DNA from: Thermocrinis sp. | Lineage (GTDB): Bacteria > Aquificota > Aquificia > Aquificales > Aquificaceae | Direction of reading: 5' to 3' | Assembly (NCBI GenBank): GCA_022759285.1 | Contig: JAEMPM010000153.1 | Coordinates: 1-9,981, forward strand | Length of the DNA: 9,981 bases | Part shown: one piece after another, positions 1 through 6,707 of the stretch | How positions within the stretch are numbered: the stretch's first letter is position 1 | Layout: each line of letters opens with the position of its first letter | Notes under the pieces: model-generated | Told to the model about the DNA's origin: nothing | Databases searched by the model: none | The model's input: the letters and a program-made list of their open reading frames with translations, nothing else | Translations under genes and position numbers: made by a program

Positions 1-8
1 CTTTTCAT
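1..8 (-). CDS. Possible start of the next gene, cut off by the window edge
   Basis: The ispG stop codon TGA (5-7) overlaps an ATG (6-8) in the ATGA arrangement typical of translationally coupled genes. An AAGGA-like ribosome binding site sits just upstream, inside the end of ispG. Only the ATG and about two more codons (starting Met-Lys) lie in the window, so nothing can be said about the product. If the gene is real, it extends the pgk-ispG operon to the left. The ATGA and the Shine-Dalgarno-like sequence are seen directly; the existence of the gene is inference. Confidence 0.3.
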
Positions 9-1069
9 ACTTTTCCTTTTCCGTCATAATTTAGTACCTCTTCCAGCAGGGCTTGAACCATCTCCTCTTCGCTAACTCTTTTTATGGGTTTTCCTTCCTT
101 AAAGAGCCAGGCAAAGCCTCTTCCGCAGGCAAGACCCAAGTCTGCTTCTCTTGCCTCTCCTATGGCATTGACTACACAGCCCATTATGGCAACCTTTAAG
201 GGCTTTTCAAGACCCTTTAGCTTTTCCTCCACTTCCTTTACTACCTTAGGTAGGTCCACTTCAATCCTTCCGCATGTGGGACAGGATATGATCTCTATAC
301 CTCTCCGCCTTAAACCTAAGGACTGTAGAATGGCATAAGCGGTTTCTACCTCCACCTCCGGGTCGTCCGTCAAAGAGACTCTAATTGTATCTCCTATGCC
401 CTTGTAAAGAAGTATGCCTATGCCCACCGAGGACTTTACTATACCCTTTAGTCCCATACCTGCTTCGGTAATGCCTATATGCAGAGGAATGTCTGTGTGC
501 TGTGCAAAGAGCTCGTTTGCCCTGATATTTTCTAACACATCGGAGCCCTTTATGGAAACCTTAAAGTTATAAAAGCCCCACTTTTCGAACTTTTCTGACC
601 AACGCATAGCACTTTCAAAGAGCGCTTCAGCCTTCGGATAGCCATACTTTTCCAAAAGGTCCTTTTCCAAAGAACCCGAATTGACGCCTATCCTTATAGC
701 AACCCCCTTTCTCTTTGCCTCTTGGACAATATCCCGGACGATCTCTTCTTTTCCTATGTTCCCCGGGTTTATACGAATTCCATGAACGCCCGCCTCCATA
801 GAACCAAAGGCGTAAGAGGGTGCAAAGTGTATGTCCGCTATTACTGGTATAGGAGAGTTCTTTACTATATCCGGGAGGGCTTCCAGGTCCTCCCGATGGG
901 GAACCGCAACCCTTATTATCTCACAACCTACCTTGGCGAGCCTGTTTATCTGAGAAAGGGTCTCTTCCACTTGGTGGGTCTTGGTGGAGGTCATAGATTG
1001 CACCACTATGGGTGCATCTCCTCCAACCTTAACCCATCCTACGCTTATCTGCCTTGTTTTTCTTTTCAT
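5..1069 (-). CDS. ispG: 4-hydroxy-3-methylbut-2-enyl diphosphate synthase (IspG/GcpE)
   Basis: This is the iron-sulfur enzyme that converts methylerythritol cyclodiphosphate (MEcPP) to HMBPP, the penultimate step of the MEP isoprenoid pathway in the cytoplasm. The 354-residue protein is the short bacterial form without the extra central domain of plant enzymes. The N-terminal TIM-barrel part carries VQSMTSTKT (23-31), VIADIHF (76-82) and GIRINPGNIG (97-106). The C-terminal [4Fe-4S] domain has the expected ligands: C263 and C266 in SCPTCGR, C298 in MGCVVN and E305 in GEAREAD, matching the Cys3-Glu pattern of the family. The ATG at 1067-1069 follows the pgk stop by 11 nt and has an AGG element upstream, so it is very probably co-transcribed with pgk. 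The downstream edge may be coupled to another gene. The product is secure; nothing in it looks unusual. Confidence 0.97.
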   Translation of the reverse strand: MKRKTRQISVGWVKVGGDAPIVVQSMTSTKTHQVEETLSQINRLAKVGCEIIRVAVPHREDLEALPDIVKNSPIPVIADIHFAPSYAFGSMEAGVHGIRINPGNIGKEEIVRDIVQEAKRKGVAIRIGVNSGSLEKDLLEKYGYPKAEALFESAMRWSEKFEKWGFYNFKVSIKGSDVLENIRANELFAQHTDIPLHIGITEAGMGLKGIVKSSVGIGILLYKGIGDTIRVSLTDDPEVEVETAYAILQSLGLRRRGIEIISCPTCGRIEVDLPKVVKEVEEKLKGLEKPLKVAIMGCVVNAIGEAREADLGLACGRGFAWLFKEGKPIKRVSEEEMVQALLEEVLNYDGKGKV

Positions 1070-1080
1070 AGACCTAAAAG

Positions 1081-2277
1081 TTATTCTTCATTATCCAAAA
1101 CTTCAATGCAGGGGAGGGTTTTACCCTCTAAAAGCTCCAAAAAGGCACCTCCACCGGTGGAAACAAAGTCTATAGCGTTATAAACTCCAGCTCTGTGGAT
1201 GGCGTGGTCTGTATCCCCACCACCGGCGATTGTTAAAGCGGGAGACTCTGCCAGCATTTTTGCGGTTTGATAGGTGCCATCCTTGAACCTATCCAATTCA
1301 AAAACCCCCATAGGACCATTCCAAATTACCGTTTGGGCGTCTGATAGGATCTCCCTCAATAGACTGACTGAAACAGGACCTATGTCAAGCCCCATCCAAC
1401 CATCGGGGATCTCTTGCCAGGGAACCACCCTGGTGGGAGTTTTGTCGGACACTTCTGTTCCTATTACAAAATCTACAGGCAAGTAAAACTTGACCTCAAG
1501 TTTCTTTGCCACATCCATTATGTCCTTAGCAGTTTCCAAAAGCTCCTCTTCCACCAAAGATTTGCCTGTAGGATAACCCATAGCCCTTATGAAGGTAAAA
1601 GCCATGGCTCCACCCACAAAGAGCTTATCCACCCTCCGCAGAAGATTTTTCAGAATACCAAGCTTGGAAGAAACCTTAGCACCTCCTATGATGGCAACCA
1701 CTGGCCTTTGGGGGCTGATCATTGCCTTTTCAAAGTAGCTTATTTCCTTTTCCAGCAAAAAGCCCATAACCGCAGGCTTGAGAAACTGTGGCACCAAATA
1801 AACGGAGGCGTGCTTTCTGTGGCAGGTGCCAAAGGCATCGCTAACGTATATATCTCCGTAGCTTGCCAGCTCCTTAGCAAACTCTGGGTCTTTACCCTCT
1901 TCTCCGGGGTGAAACCTCAAATTTTCCAAAAGCAAAACCTCTCCTTCCTTTAGGTTCTCCACCATCCTCTTGACCTCTTCTCCTACGCAGTCTGGTGCCA
2001 TTTTAACCTCTCGGTTCAAATACCTTGAGAGCCTTTTAGCCACCGGCTGTAAACTGAGCTTAGGGTCCCTTTTGCCATTGGGTCTTCCCAGGTGAGACAT
2101 CAGAATAACCTTTGCCTTTGCGTCCAAAAGGTACTCAATGGTGGGCAAAGAAGCTTTTATCCTTGTGTCATCCTCAATGTTTCCAAACTCATCCATAGGC
2201 ACATTAAAATCCACCCTAACCAAAACTCTCTTACCAGAAACGTTTTGACCCCTTAGAGTTTTCTTCCTAAAGGGCAT
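1081..2277 (-). CDS. pgk: Phosphoglycerate kinase
   Basis: This enzyme interconverts 1,3-bisphosphoglycerate + ADP and 3-phosphoglycerate + ATP in the cytoplasm. In an autotroph that fixes CO2 by the reverse TCA cycle it would probably run toward gluconeogenesis. From the chosen ATG the protein has 398 residues, normal for a bacterial PGK. The visible family motifs are RVDFNVP (21-27), SHLGRPNG (61-68, substrate side), IGGAKVSSKL (197-206), NGPMGVFE (320-327) and GGGDTDHAI plus STGGGAFLELLEG (352-385, nucleotide-binding loop). An in-frame GTG at 2283 would add two residues, but the GGGAGG ribosome site ends only 1 nt before it, against 7 nt before the ATG at 2277, so the ATG is preferred. It lies 13 nt downstream of the small gene and 11 nt upstream of ispG, apparently in one operon. 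Confidence 0.97.
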   Translation of the reverse strand: MPFRKKTLRGQNVSGKRVLVRVDFNVPMDEFGNIEDDTRIKASLPTIEYLLDAKAKVILMSHLGRPNGKRDPKLSLQPVAKRLSRYLNREVKMAPDCVGEEVKRMVENLKEGEVLLLENLRFHPGEEGKDPEFAKELASYGDIYVSDAFGTCHRKHASVYLVPQFLKPAVMGFLLEKEISYFEKAMISPQRPVVAIIGGAKVSSKLGILKNLLRRVDKLFVGGAMAFTFIRAMGYPTGKSLVEEELLETAKDIMDVAKKLEVKFYLPVDFVIGTEVSDKTPTRVVPWQEIPDGWMGLDIGPVSVSLLREILSDAQTVIWNGPMGVFELDRFKDGTYQTAKMLAESPALTIAGGGDTDHAIHRAGVYNAIDFVSTGGGAFLELLEGKTLPCIEVLDNEE

Positions 2278-2284
2278 AAGCACA

Positions 2285-2290
2285 CCTCCC
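2285..2290 (-). promoter_or_regulatory. Ribosome binding site that decides the pgk start
   Basis: On the minus strand the sequence reads GGGAGG, seven bases before the ATG at 2277 and one base before an in-frame GTG at 2283. Spacing favours the ATG. The site lies in the short gap after the stop codon (2291-2293) of the preceding small gene. Confidence 0.6.
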
Positions 2291-2623
2291 TCAAAAGTCT
2301 AAGTCTATGTCCTCGTCGTCAAACTCGGTATCTGGCTCCGGAGAATAAACACCCCTCATCTGAAGGGCAAGGTTCTTCAGGAGTTCCAAATAGTAAAGCA
2401 CATCTTCATAAAGTTCTATCATAGACTTGTACTTGGACACCTCCTCATAAGATGCTTTCTTTGTTCTCAAAAGCTTTTTGATGGCGATTCGCGTCATGTA
2501 TGCCCGGGAGAACTTATCCTGCCACTCCTTCCAAAAATCCCTTGAGTTCAATGGGGCTTTCACTATAAAATACTCCAAGTTGGATAGCTCTTCTAGGAGT
2601 TGAACATCAAGAGAATTTTTCAT
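2291..2623 (-). CDS. Small protein of unknown function with an acidic C-terminal tail
   Basis: I do not recognise this 110-residue protein. It is highly charged and looks largely alpha-helical, with no signal peptide, membrane segment or cysteine. Residues about 5-90 alternate charged and hydrophobic positions, with a Leu/Tyr-rich stretch near 70-90 (YEDVLYYLELLKNLALQM) that could form a coiled coil or helical hairpin. The last 15 residues (about 96-110) are strongly acidic and end in Asp-Leu-Asp-Phe. Translation is well supported: an AGGAGGT ribosome site precedes the ATG at 2621-2623, and there is no competing frame. It is the first gene of the apparent unknown-pgk-ispG operon and is divergent from nifA. 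The acidic tip with a terminal Phe recalls the C-terminal peptide of single-stranded DNA-binding proteins, but this is only a resemblance. A lineage-specific helical protein is the safest description. Confidence 0.85.
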   Translation of the reverse strand: MKNSLDVQLLEELSNLEYFIVKAPLNSRDFWKEWQDKFSRAYMTRIAIKKLLRTKKASYEEVSKYKSMIELYEDVLYYLELLKNLALQMRGVYSPEPDTEFDDEDIDLDF

Positions 2624-2691
2624 TTACACACCTCCTAAGGGATATTTTAACTTATTCCTTTTGGCTTAGATTTTAAAATTAAAAAAGGATA
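2624..2691. promoter_or_regulatory. Divergent intergenic region between the small gene and nifA
   Basis: This AT-rich 68-bp gap must hold the promoters for both the minus-strand operon and plus-strand nifA, unless those lie inside coding sequence. For nifA, TAAAAT at 2674-2679 could be a -10 element, with only a weak -35 candidate (CTTATT, 2651-2656) 17 bp upstream. On the minus strand, TAAAAT near 2645-2650 could serve the small gene. Neither pair is strong. I see no TGGCAC-N5-TTGC sigma-54 site and no TGT-N10-ACA enhancer here, so there is no sign that NifA regulates its own gene from this gap. Confidence 0.3.
2685..2689 (+). promoter_or_regulatory. Closely spaced ribosome binding site of nifA
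   Basis: AAGGA ends only two bases before the ATG at 2692, much closer than the usual 5-9. An in-frame stop (TAA, 2680-2682) excludes a longer protein from an upstream ATG, and no good ATG follows nearby, so 2692 remains the best start. If the TAAAAT at 2674-2679 is the -10, the leader would be only about 5 nt. Confidence 0.4.
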
Positions 2692-4200
2692 ATGGAAAAG
2701 ACCTTAGAGGTTGGCATACTTTCTGTAGTTAATCAAACCGCACGGATTCTTAGCAGAAGCCTTAGCTTTGAAAAGGGTGCGGAGGAGTTTCTCAAAATAC
2801 TGTACTCCTTTTGGGATGTGCCCTACAGCTATATAGCTCTCTACGATAGACCTAGTAAAGTCCTCAGGATAGTTAAATCCTTTGGCTTGAGTAGGGAGGA
2901 GGTAGAAAGAGGAGTGTTCAAAAGAGGAGAGGGGATCATAGGAAAAGTTTATAAAATGGGCGTGCCGGTCGTGCTCTCTGACCTTCACGTAAGCCAATAC
3001 TTAAACAAGACGGGTTTGAGGGATAGGCTAAGCGGAAGAGAAACCTTTGTGGCGGTGCCCATAAAGGTAGGTGAAGAAACAGTGGGTGTGCTGGCGTTTT
3101 TTAAGGAGTTCAAAAGGGAAAGCGTAGAGGAGGGAATAAAACTCGCTATGATCCTTGCAGCTATGTTAGGGATGCTGTACAAGATAAGCCAGAGGGTGGA
3201 GCAAGAAAAGCAGGAGTGGGAAGAGGAAAAGAGAATGCTAACGGAAGCCCTCTCGGAGAACTTCAGCATCGAAGGGATCGTAGGCAACAGTCCAGCCATA
3301 AGGCACCTGGCTGAGCTCGTCCGAAAGGTGGCACAAACGGACATAACCGTCTTGATCACCGGAGAGAGCGGAACTGGGAAAAGCCTTATTGCCAAGGCTA
3401 TACACTTTGCAAGCCCTAGAAAATCAAAACCCATAATAACCATAAACTGCTCAGCCATACCCGAAAGCCTCTTGGAAGCCGAGCTCTTTGGATATGAAAA
3501 AGGTGCTTTCACGGGTGCCTATGCACCAAAGAAGGGAAAATTTGAACTTGCCAACGGTGGCACCATCTTTTTGGACGAAATAGGAGACATGCCTCTGTCT
3601 ATACAGCCCAAGATCCTGAGGGCTATACAGGACAAGGAGATTGAAAGGCTGGGTGGAGAAAAGACCATAAAGGTAGACGTGCGTATCATATGTGCCACCA
3701 ACAAAAACTTGGCGGAGATGGTGAAAAGGGGAGAGTTCAGAGAGGACCTCTTCTATAGGATAAGCGTGTTTCCTATACACATTCCACCTCTTCGAGAGAG
3801 AAAGGAGGATATTCCTCTGCTTGTGGAACACTTTTTAAGGATCTTCAACCAAAGATACAAAAAGAATGTGCGGATAAGTTGGAGGGCTATGGAAAAGCTG
3901 ATGGAGTATCCCTGGTATGGAAATGTAAGAGAGTTGGAGAATTTCATAGAAAGGCTCGTTATCTTGAGGGATGGGTTGCTAACGGAAAAGGACATTCCCG
4001 AATACTTTCATCCGGAGCATGGAAAGGTGAGCTTTAAGCACCTGCCGAGCTTTGTAGAAGCCACAGAAAGAGAAGAAATCATAAAGGCTTTGGAAAAAAC
4101 CGGATACGTAAAATCCCGCGCTGCAAAGCTTTTGGGTCTTACCCTAAGGCAACTTGACTATAGGATAAAGAAATACAACATAGAAGTGAAAAAGTTCTAA
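2692..4200 (+). CDS. nifA: NifA-type sigma-54 enhancer-binding transcriptional activator
   Basis: This is a sigma-54-dependent transcription activator of 502 residues with NifA architecture. An N-terminal GAF domain (about 15-165) is joined by a charged coiled-coil linker (about 166-190) to the AAA+ domain (about 193-430). The AAA+ domain shows Walker A GESGTGKS (224-231), the sigma-54-contacting GAFTGA loop (271-276), Walker B ending in D295-E296, candidate arginine fingers R350 and R356 and sensor II around GNVREL (410-415). A Fis-type helix-turn-helix lies at about 475-495, where SRAAKLLGLTLRQLDYRI is close to the NifA DNA-recognition helix. There is no receiver domain, which argues against NtrC. 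Only two cysteines are evident (in NCSA and ICATN), and the Cys-rich interdomain linker of oxygen-sensitive NifA proteins is absent. No nifL is adjacent. The gene converges on the glnB operon with overlapping stop codons. NifA-like versus a more general Aquificales regulator cannot be settled without the rest of the genome. Confidence 0.88.
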   Translation: MEKTLEVGILSVVNQTARILSRSLSFEKGAEEFLKILYSFWDVPYSYIALYDRPSKVLRIVKSFGLSREEVERGVFKRGEGIIGKVYKMGVPVVLSDLHVSQYLNKTGLRDRLSGRETFVAVPIKVGEETVGVLAFFKEFKRESVEEGIKLAMILAAMLGMLYKISQRVEQEKQEWEEEKRMLTEALSENFSIEGIVGNSPAIRHLAELVRKVAQTDITVLITGESGTGKSLIAKAIHFASPRKSKPIITINCSAIPESLLEAELFGYEKGAFTGAYAPKKGKFELANGGTIFLDEIGDMPLSIQPKILRAIQDKEIERLGGEKTIKVDVRIICATNKNLAEMVKRGEFREDLFYRISVFPIHIPPLRERKEDIPLLVEHFLRIFNQRYKKNVRISWRAMEKLMEYPWYGNVRELENFIERLVILRDGLLTEKDIPEYFHPEHGKVSFKHLPSFVEATEREEIIKALEKTGYVKSRAAKLLGLTLRQLDYRIKKYNIEVKKF

Positions 4201-4871
4201 ATTAGCCTTCTTATGAGGCTTTCAATGAGCCGGTAATTTTGCTCATACACCCAGTCCTCCACCCGTAGCATGTCTTCCCCGACCTTCTCCTCCTGAAGCT
4301 CATCGCGGTAAAGCTCCGCCCACTCTTTAACCATATTCTGATCCACCTCTATGTGAAATTGCAAGCCCACAGCTTTTCTATATACAAAGGCTTGGTTTTC
4401 ATACTTTTCGGATGCATAAACCCTTACTGCACCCTTTGGAAGCTCAAAGGTGTCTCCGTGCCACTGAAAGACCTTTAACGTGCTTGGAAACTCTTGGAAA
4501 AGCTCATGCTCTCCTACCTTAAAAACATTCATCCAACCTATTTCCTTTCCTTTATCGCCCTTAAAGACCCTTGCCCCAAGAACCTTTGCAAGCATTTGGG
4601 CTCCCAAGCATATGCCCAAAATAGGAATGTTCAATTTCAGGGCTTGTTCCATAAGCCTAAACTCGTAAGAGAGAAAAGGATAAATGTTCTCTTCGTAAGC
4701 ACCCATATATCCGCCGAGGACAACAAGAAAAGAGTATTCTTCCAAAGGCTCTTTGAGAGTTTCCCCCTTTGCGGTGTCCAGATATTCCACTTTAAAGCCT
4801 AAATTTCTCAAAGCTCTTTCTATCATTCCCAGGTGTTCTGCAAGTACATGCCTTACAGCCAACGCCTTCAT
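4197..4871 (-). CDS. Stand-alone class I glutamine amidotransferase (GATase1)
   Basis: This 224-residue protein is a type 1 glutamine amidotransferase domain of the GuaA-like, free-standing kind (COG0518). The catalytic triad is visible: nucleophile C88 in GICLGAQ, and H173 and E175 in LQFHIEVD. The LGGYMGAYE oxyanion-side motif (52-60) and the FQWHGDTFELP signature (135-145) are also present. Such enzymes hydrolyse glutamine or a gamma-glutamyl compound. The acceptor cannot be told here, because no synthetase domain is fused or adjacent. It is the last gene of the nitrogen cluster. Its ATG (4869-4871) lies one base after the HAD stop, with a GGAGG site inside the HAD gene, so the two are probably translationally coupled. 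Its TAG stop (4197-4199) overlaps the TAA of nifA (4198-4200) on the other strand. Alternatives include a gamma-glutamyl hydrolase of PuuD-like function. Confidence 0.88.
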   Translation of the reverse strand: MKALAVRHVLAEHLGMIERALRNLGFKVEYLDTAKGETLKEPLEEYSFLVVLGGYMGAYEENIYPFLSYEFRLMEQALKLNIPILGICLGAQMLAKVLGARVFKGDKGKEIGWMNVFKVGEHELFQEFPSTLKVFQWHGDTFELPKGAVRVYASEKYENQAFVYRKAVGLQFHIEVDQNMVKEWAELYRDELQEEKVGEDMLRVEDWVYEQNYRLIESLIRRLI

Positions 4872-4872
4872 T

Positions 4873-5634
4873 CTAAAGCTCCTCCATCAAAGCTTTTGGC
4901 AGTTCATTTACATTTTCCAGCAGAAGGTCTGGCTTTATGCCCCTCCCAAGGTCGCTTTCTCTGAACTTTCCAGTCTTTACAAGGCAAGTTTTCATTCCAA
5001 CTTTTTGGGCTCCCCAAATATCAAACTCAATGTCATCACCTACCATCAAAGCCTCTTCAGGTTTAACTCCTAAATATTTTAAAACCAACTCAAAAAATTC
5101 CGCAGAAGGTTTGCCTATCACAGTGGCAGTCTTTCCACTTGCATACTCAAGGGCTTTTACAAAGGGTCCCGCATCAAGGGAAAGTTTTCCGTCTTCGTCC
5201 AGAAAATATTTGTTTGGAGCAACTGCTATGAGCTCCGCACCTTCTAAAAGTAGCCTAAAGGCGGTGTTTAGGTTTTGATAGGTAAAGTTTGTGTATGCAT
5301 CTGCAACAACTACATACCTCATTGGATATTCTTCTAAGCCTTCAAACTCCTCCCGTGCCATGTCAGTAACCAAAAGGTAGGCGTTGGCTTTGTTCTTTAC
5401 TAAGAACTCCCTTGAAACCCTGAGTGCGGTAAAAAGCTCTTCCTTTTCCAAGTCAAAGCCGAGATTTTTCAGCCTTTCAAAAATTATGCGAGAGGGAACT
5501 CTTGTCGTGTTGGTGACGAGGGCTATTTTGAAGTTTTTTCTGAGTTCTTTGAAAGTCCGCGGGGCTCCCTCTATTACCCTATCCCTTATGGTCAGCACTC
5601 CATCTATGTCCAAAAGAACAGCCTTTATGCCCAT
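4873..5634 (-). CDS. HAD superfamily subclass IIA phosphatase (NagD/LHPP-like)
   Basis: This is a predicted cytoplasmic Mg-dependent phosphohydrolase of 253 residues, typical for the HAD-IIA group. All four HAD motifs are visible: motif I DIDGVL with nucleophile D9 and acid/base D11, motif II VTNTT (40-44), motif III K175 in VIGKPS, and motif IV GDDIEFD (199-205) with D200/D201 and D205 for metal binding. The stretch between motifs II and III (about residues 70-165) is the large C2B cap that defines subclass IIA. Family members dephosphorylate small molecules such as sugar phosphates, nucleotides or phospholysine/phosphohistidine, and the sequence does not reveal which. It follows the outer-membrane protein gene by 3 nt without a clear ribosome site of its own, suggesting coupling. 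It is coupled in turn to the downstream amidotransferase. The pairing of these two at the end of a nitrogen operon is unexplained. Confidence 0.88.
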   Translation of the reverse strand: MGIKAVLLDIDGVLTIRDRVIEGAPRTFKELRKNFKIALVTNTTRVPSRIIFERLKNLGFDLEKEELFTALRVSREFLVKNKANAYLLVTDMAREEFEGLEEYPMRYVVVADAYTNFTYQNLNTAFRLLLEGAELIAVAPNKYFLDEDGKLSLDAGPFVKALEYASGKTATVIGKPSAEFFELVLKYLGVKPEEALMVGDDIEFDIWGAQKVGMKTCLVKTGKFRESDLGRGIKPDLLLENVNELPKALMEEL

Positions 5635-5637
5635 ACT

Positions 5638-6690
5638 TTAAAACATAAGCCCAACTTCAACACCTACGCGTGTTTGATCCTTCTCTCCGTTCAGAGTGAA
5701 GGGTTGGTCTGCCTTTATGTAAGAGAATTCACCCCTCAAGAATAAGGGACCATGGGTATAGGCGGGAGTTAAGGTAAAGGTCCAGGCTTTGTTTCCATTG
5801 CCAAGACCCACTAAATCTGCACCATCGGAGTTGTCCTTTACATACTCTACCCTACCAGAGAGCTTAAAGGGTTTTAGATCATAAGATAGATGCAGTGCTA
5901 CACCGCTTGCCTTTGCTTTTTCTGGAACATTTGCTTTGTCGCTTTTTGGAGCCTCCACATAGAGTAAGTCTGCACCAAGGGAAAGTTTATCCAGTGTGTA
6001 GGAAGCTACCAGGTTTATCTCCCTTTTGTTGGTATGACCGTCCACTGTGGTCTTGTTTGGTCTTGAGTCTTTGTCAGGAAGAAGAACATTGAGGGCTATT
6101 GAGCCATCTTTTATGGGAGTTAGTCCAAGGCTTGCCTCAAGGGCAGGTTTTGGATGGCTTGTACTGAGAGTATAAAAGCCATCGTTTACTCCAAGCTTTG
6201 CAAAGAAAAGTTCTGTGCTGTAGGTTAACCTAACGCCGTTGTTTATTGTGGGTTGAATGCCCCAAACCAAACCCCTTTGTATGTAATTGTTTTGGTAAGT
6301 AAAGGCGGACTCATAGCCTATTATGGTGGGAAGCTTCCCCACTTGAATGGACAGTCTTTTCATGGGGGAGTATTCCACGTACGCCACGGGAATTGGGCTG
6401 AATAGGTCTGTGTATTTGGAAGTTTTTAAAAGTCCCACACCTACCACTGGAGTTGCGTACGCACCACCGATCAAGGTAAAGCCAAAGGGCTCTGCAAGTT
6501 TGGAAAGACTAATAATGGCTGAGCCGACATCGCAGCGTGTCTTTTTGTCGTCAGTTCTGTTGTTGGACTGGATGGTATAGACAGTTAGCGCACCATTAAT
6601 GTTGAAGGTGCCTATAGGCTCAAGCTTTAGTTCAAGGGCTTGTGCAAGGGTTACTGAGCCAAAAAGACTGAAAAGGGCTAACTTTTTCAT
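5638..6690 (-). CDS. Outer-membrane beta-barrel porin, bbp2/OmpL-like
   Basis: This 350-residue protein carries a signal peptide (Lys2-Lys3, hydrophobic core, likely cleavage after LAQA at residue 18) and ends in VGVEVGLMF, the alternating pattern with terminal Phe expected for outer-membrane barrels. The mature part alternates short amphipathic strands with turns throughout. The segment about 118-157 (VGKLPTIIGYESAF, then IQRGLVWGIQP and GVRLTY) resembles the bbp2/OmpL-like putative porin family, from memory and unchecked. It has a single cysteine (C53). It starts 17 nt after the amt stop, with AAGGAA as ribosome site, and is followed 3 nt later by the HAD gene. Operon position suggests it passes ammonium or another small nitrogen compound across the outer membrane, but the sequence alone does not show the substrate. 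The barrel assignment is firm, the family moderately so. Confidence 0.85.
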   Translation of the reverse strand: MKKLALFSLFGSVTLAQALELKLEPIGTFNINGALTVYTIQSNNRTDDKKTRCDVGSAIISLSKLAEPFGFTLIGGAYATPVVGVGLLKTSKYTDLFSPIPVAYVEYSPMKRLSIQVGKLPTIIGYESAFTYQNNYIQRGLVWGIQPTINNGVRLTYSTELFFAKLGVNDGFYTLSTSHPKPALEASLGLTPIKDGSIALNVLLPDKDSRPNKTTVDGHTNKREINLVASYTLDKLSLGADLLYVEAPKSDKANVPEKAKASGVALHLSYDLKPFKLSGRVEYVKDNSDGADLVGLGNGNKAWTFTLTPAYTHGPLFLRGEFSYIKADQPFTLNGEKDQTRVGVEVGLMF

Positions 6691-6707
6691 GGCAAAACAT
6701 TCCTTAA

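Noticed and set aside
722..1183. Plus-strand open frame of 153 codons opposite ispG and the end of pgk
   Set aside because: It lies antisense to two secure genes, lacks recognisable domains and has a Tyr/Gly/Ser-heavy composition typical of a shadow frame.
1414..1953. Plus-strand open frame of 179 codons opposite pgk
   Set aside because: It is entirely antisense to pgk, whose family motifs are intact, and shows no domain and no good ribosome site.
2281..2283. GTG as the pgk start
   Set aside because: The GGGAGG site is only one base upstream. The ATG six bases downstream has a seven-base spacing and gives a normal N-terminus.
3558..3573. TGGCAC-like sigma-54 half site inside nifA on the plus strand
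   Set aside because: The -12 GC is missing (TT at the required place), and the sequence encodes the conserved Walker B region.
4204..4220. Small hairpin AGCCT / AGGCT just after the nifA stop, a possible terminator
   Set aside because: The stem is only 5 bp, the loop is 7 nt and there is no T-tract, so it is too weak to call a terminator.
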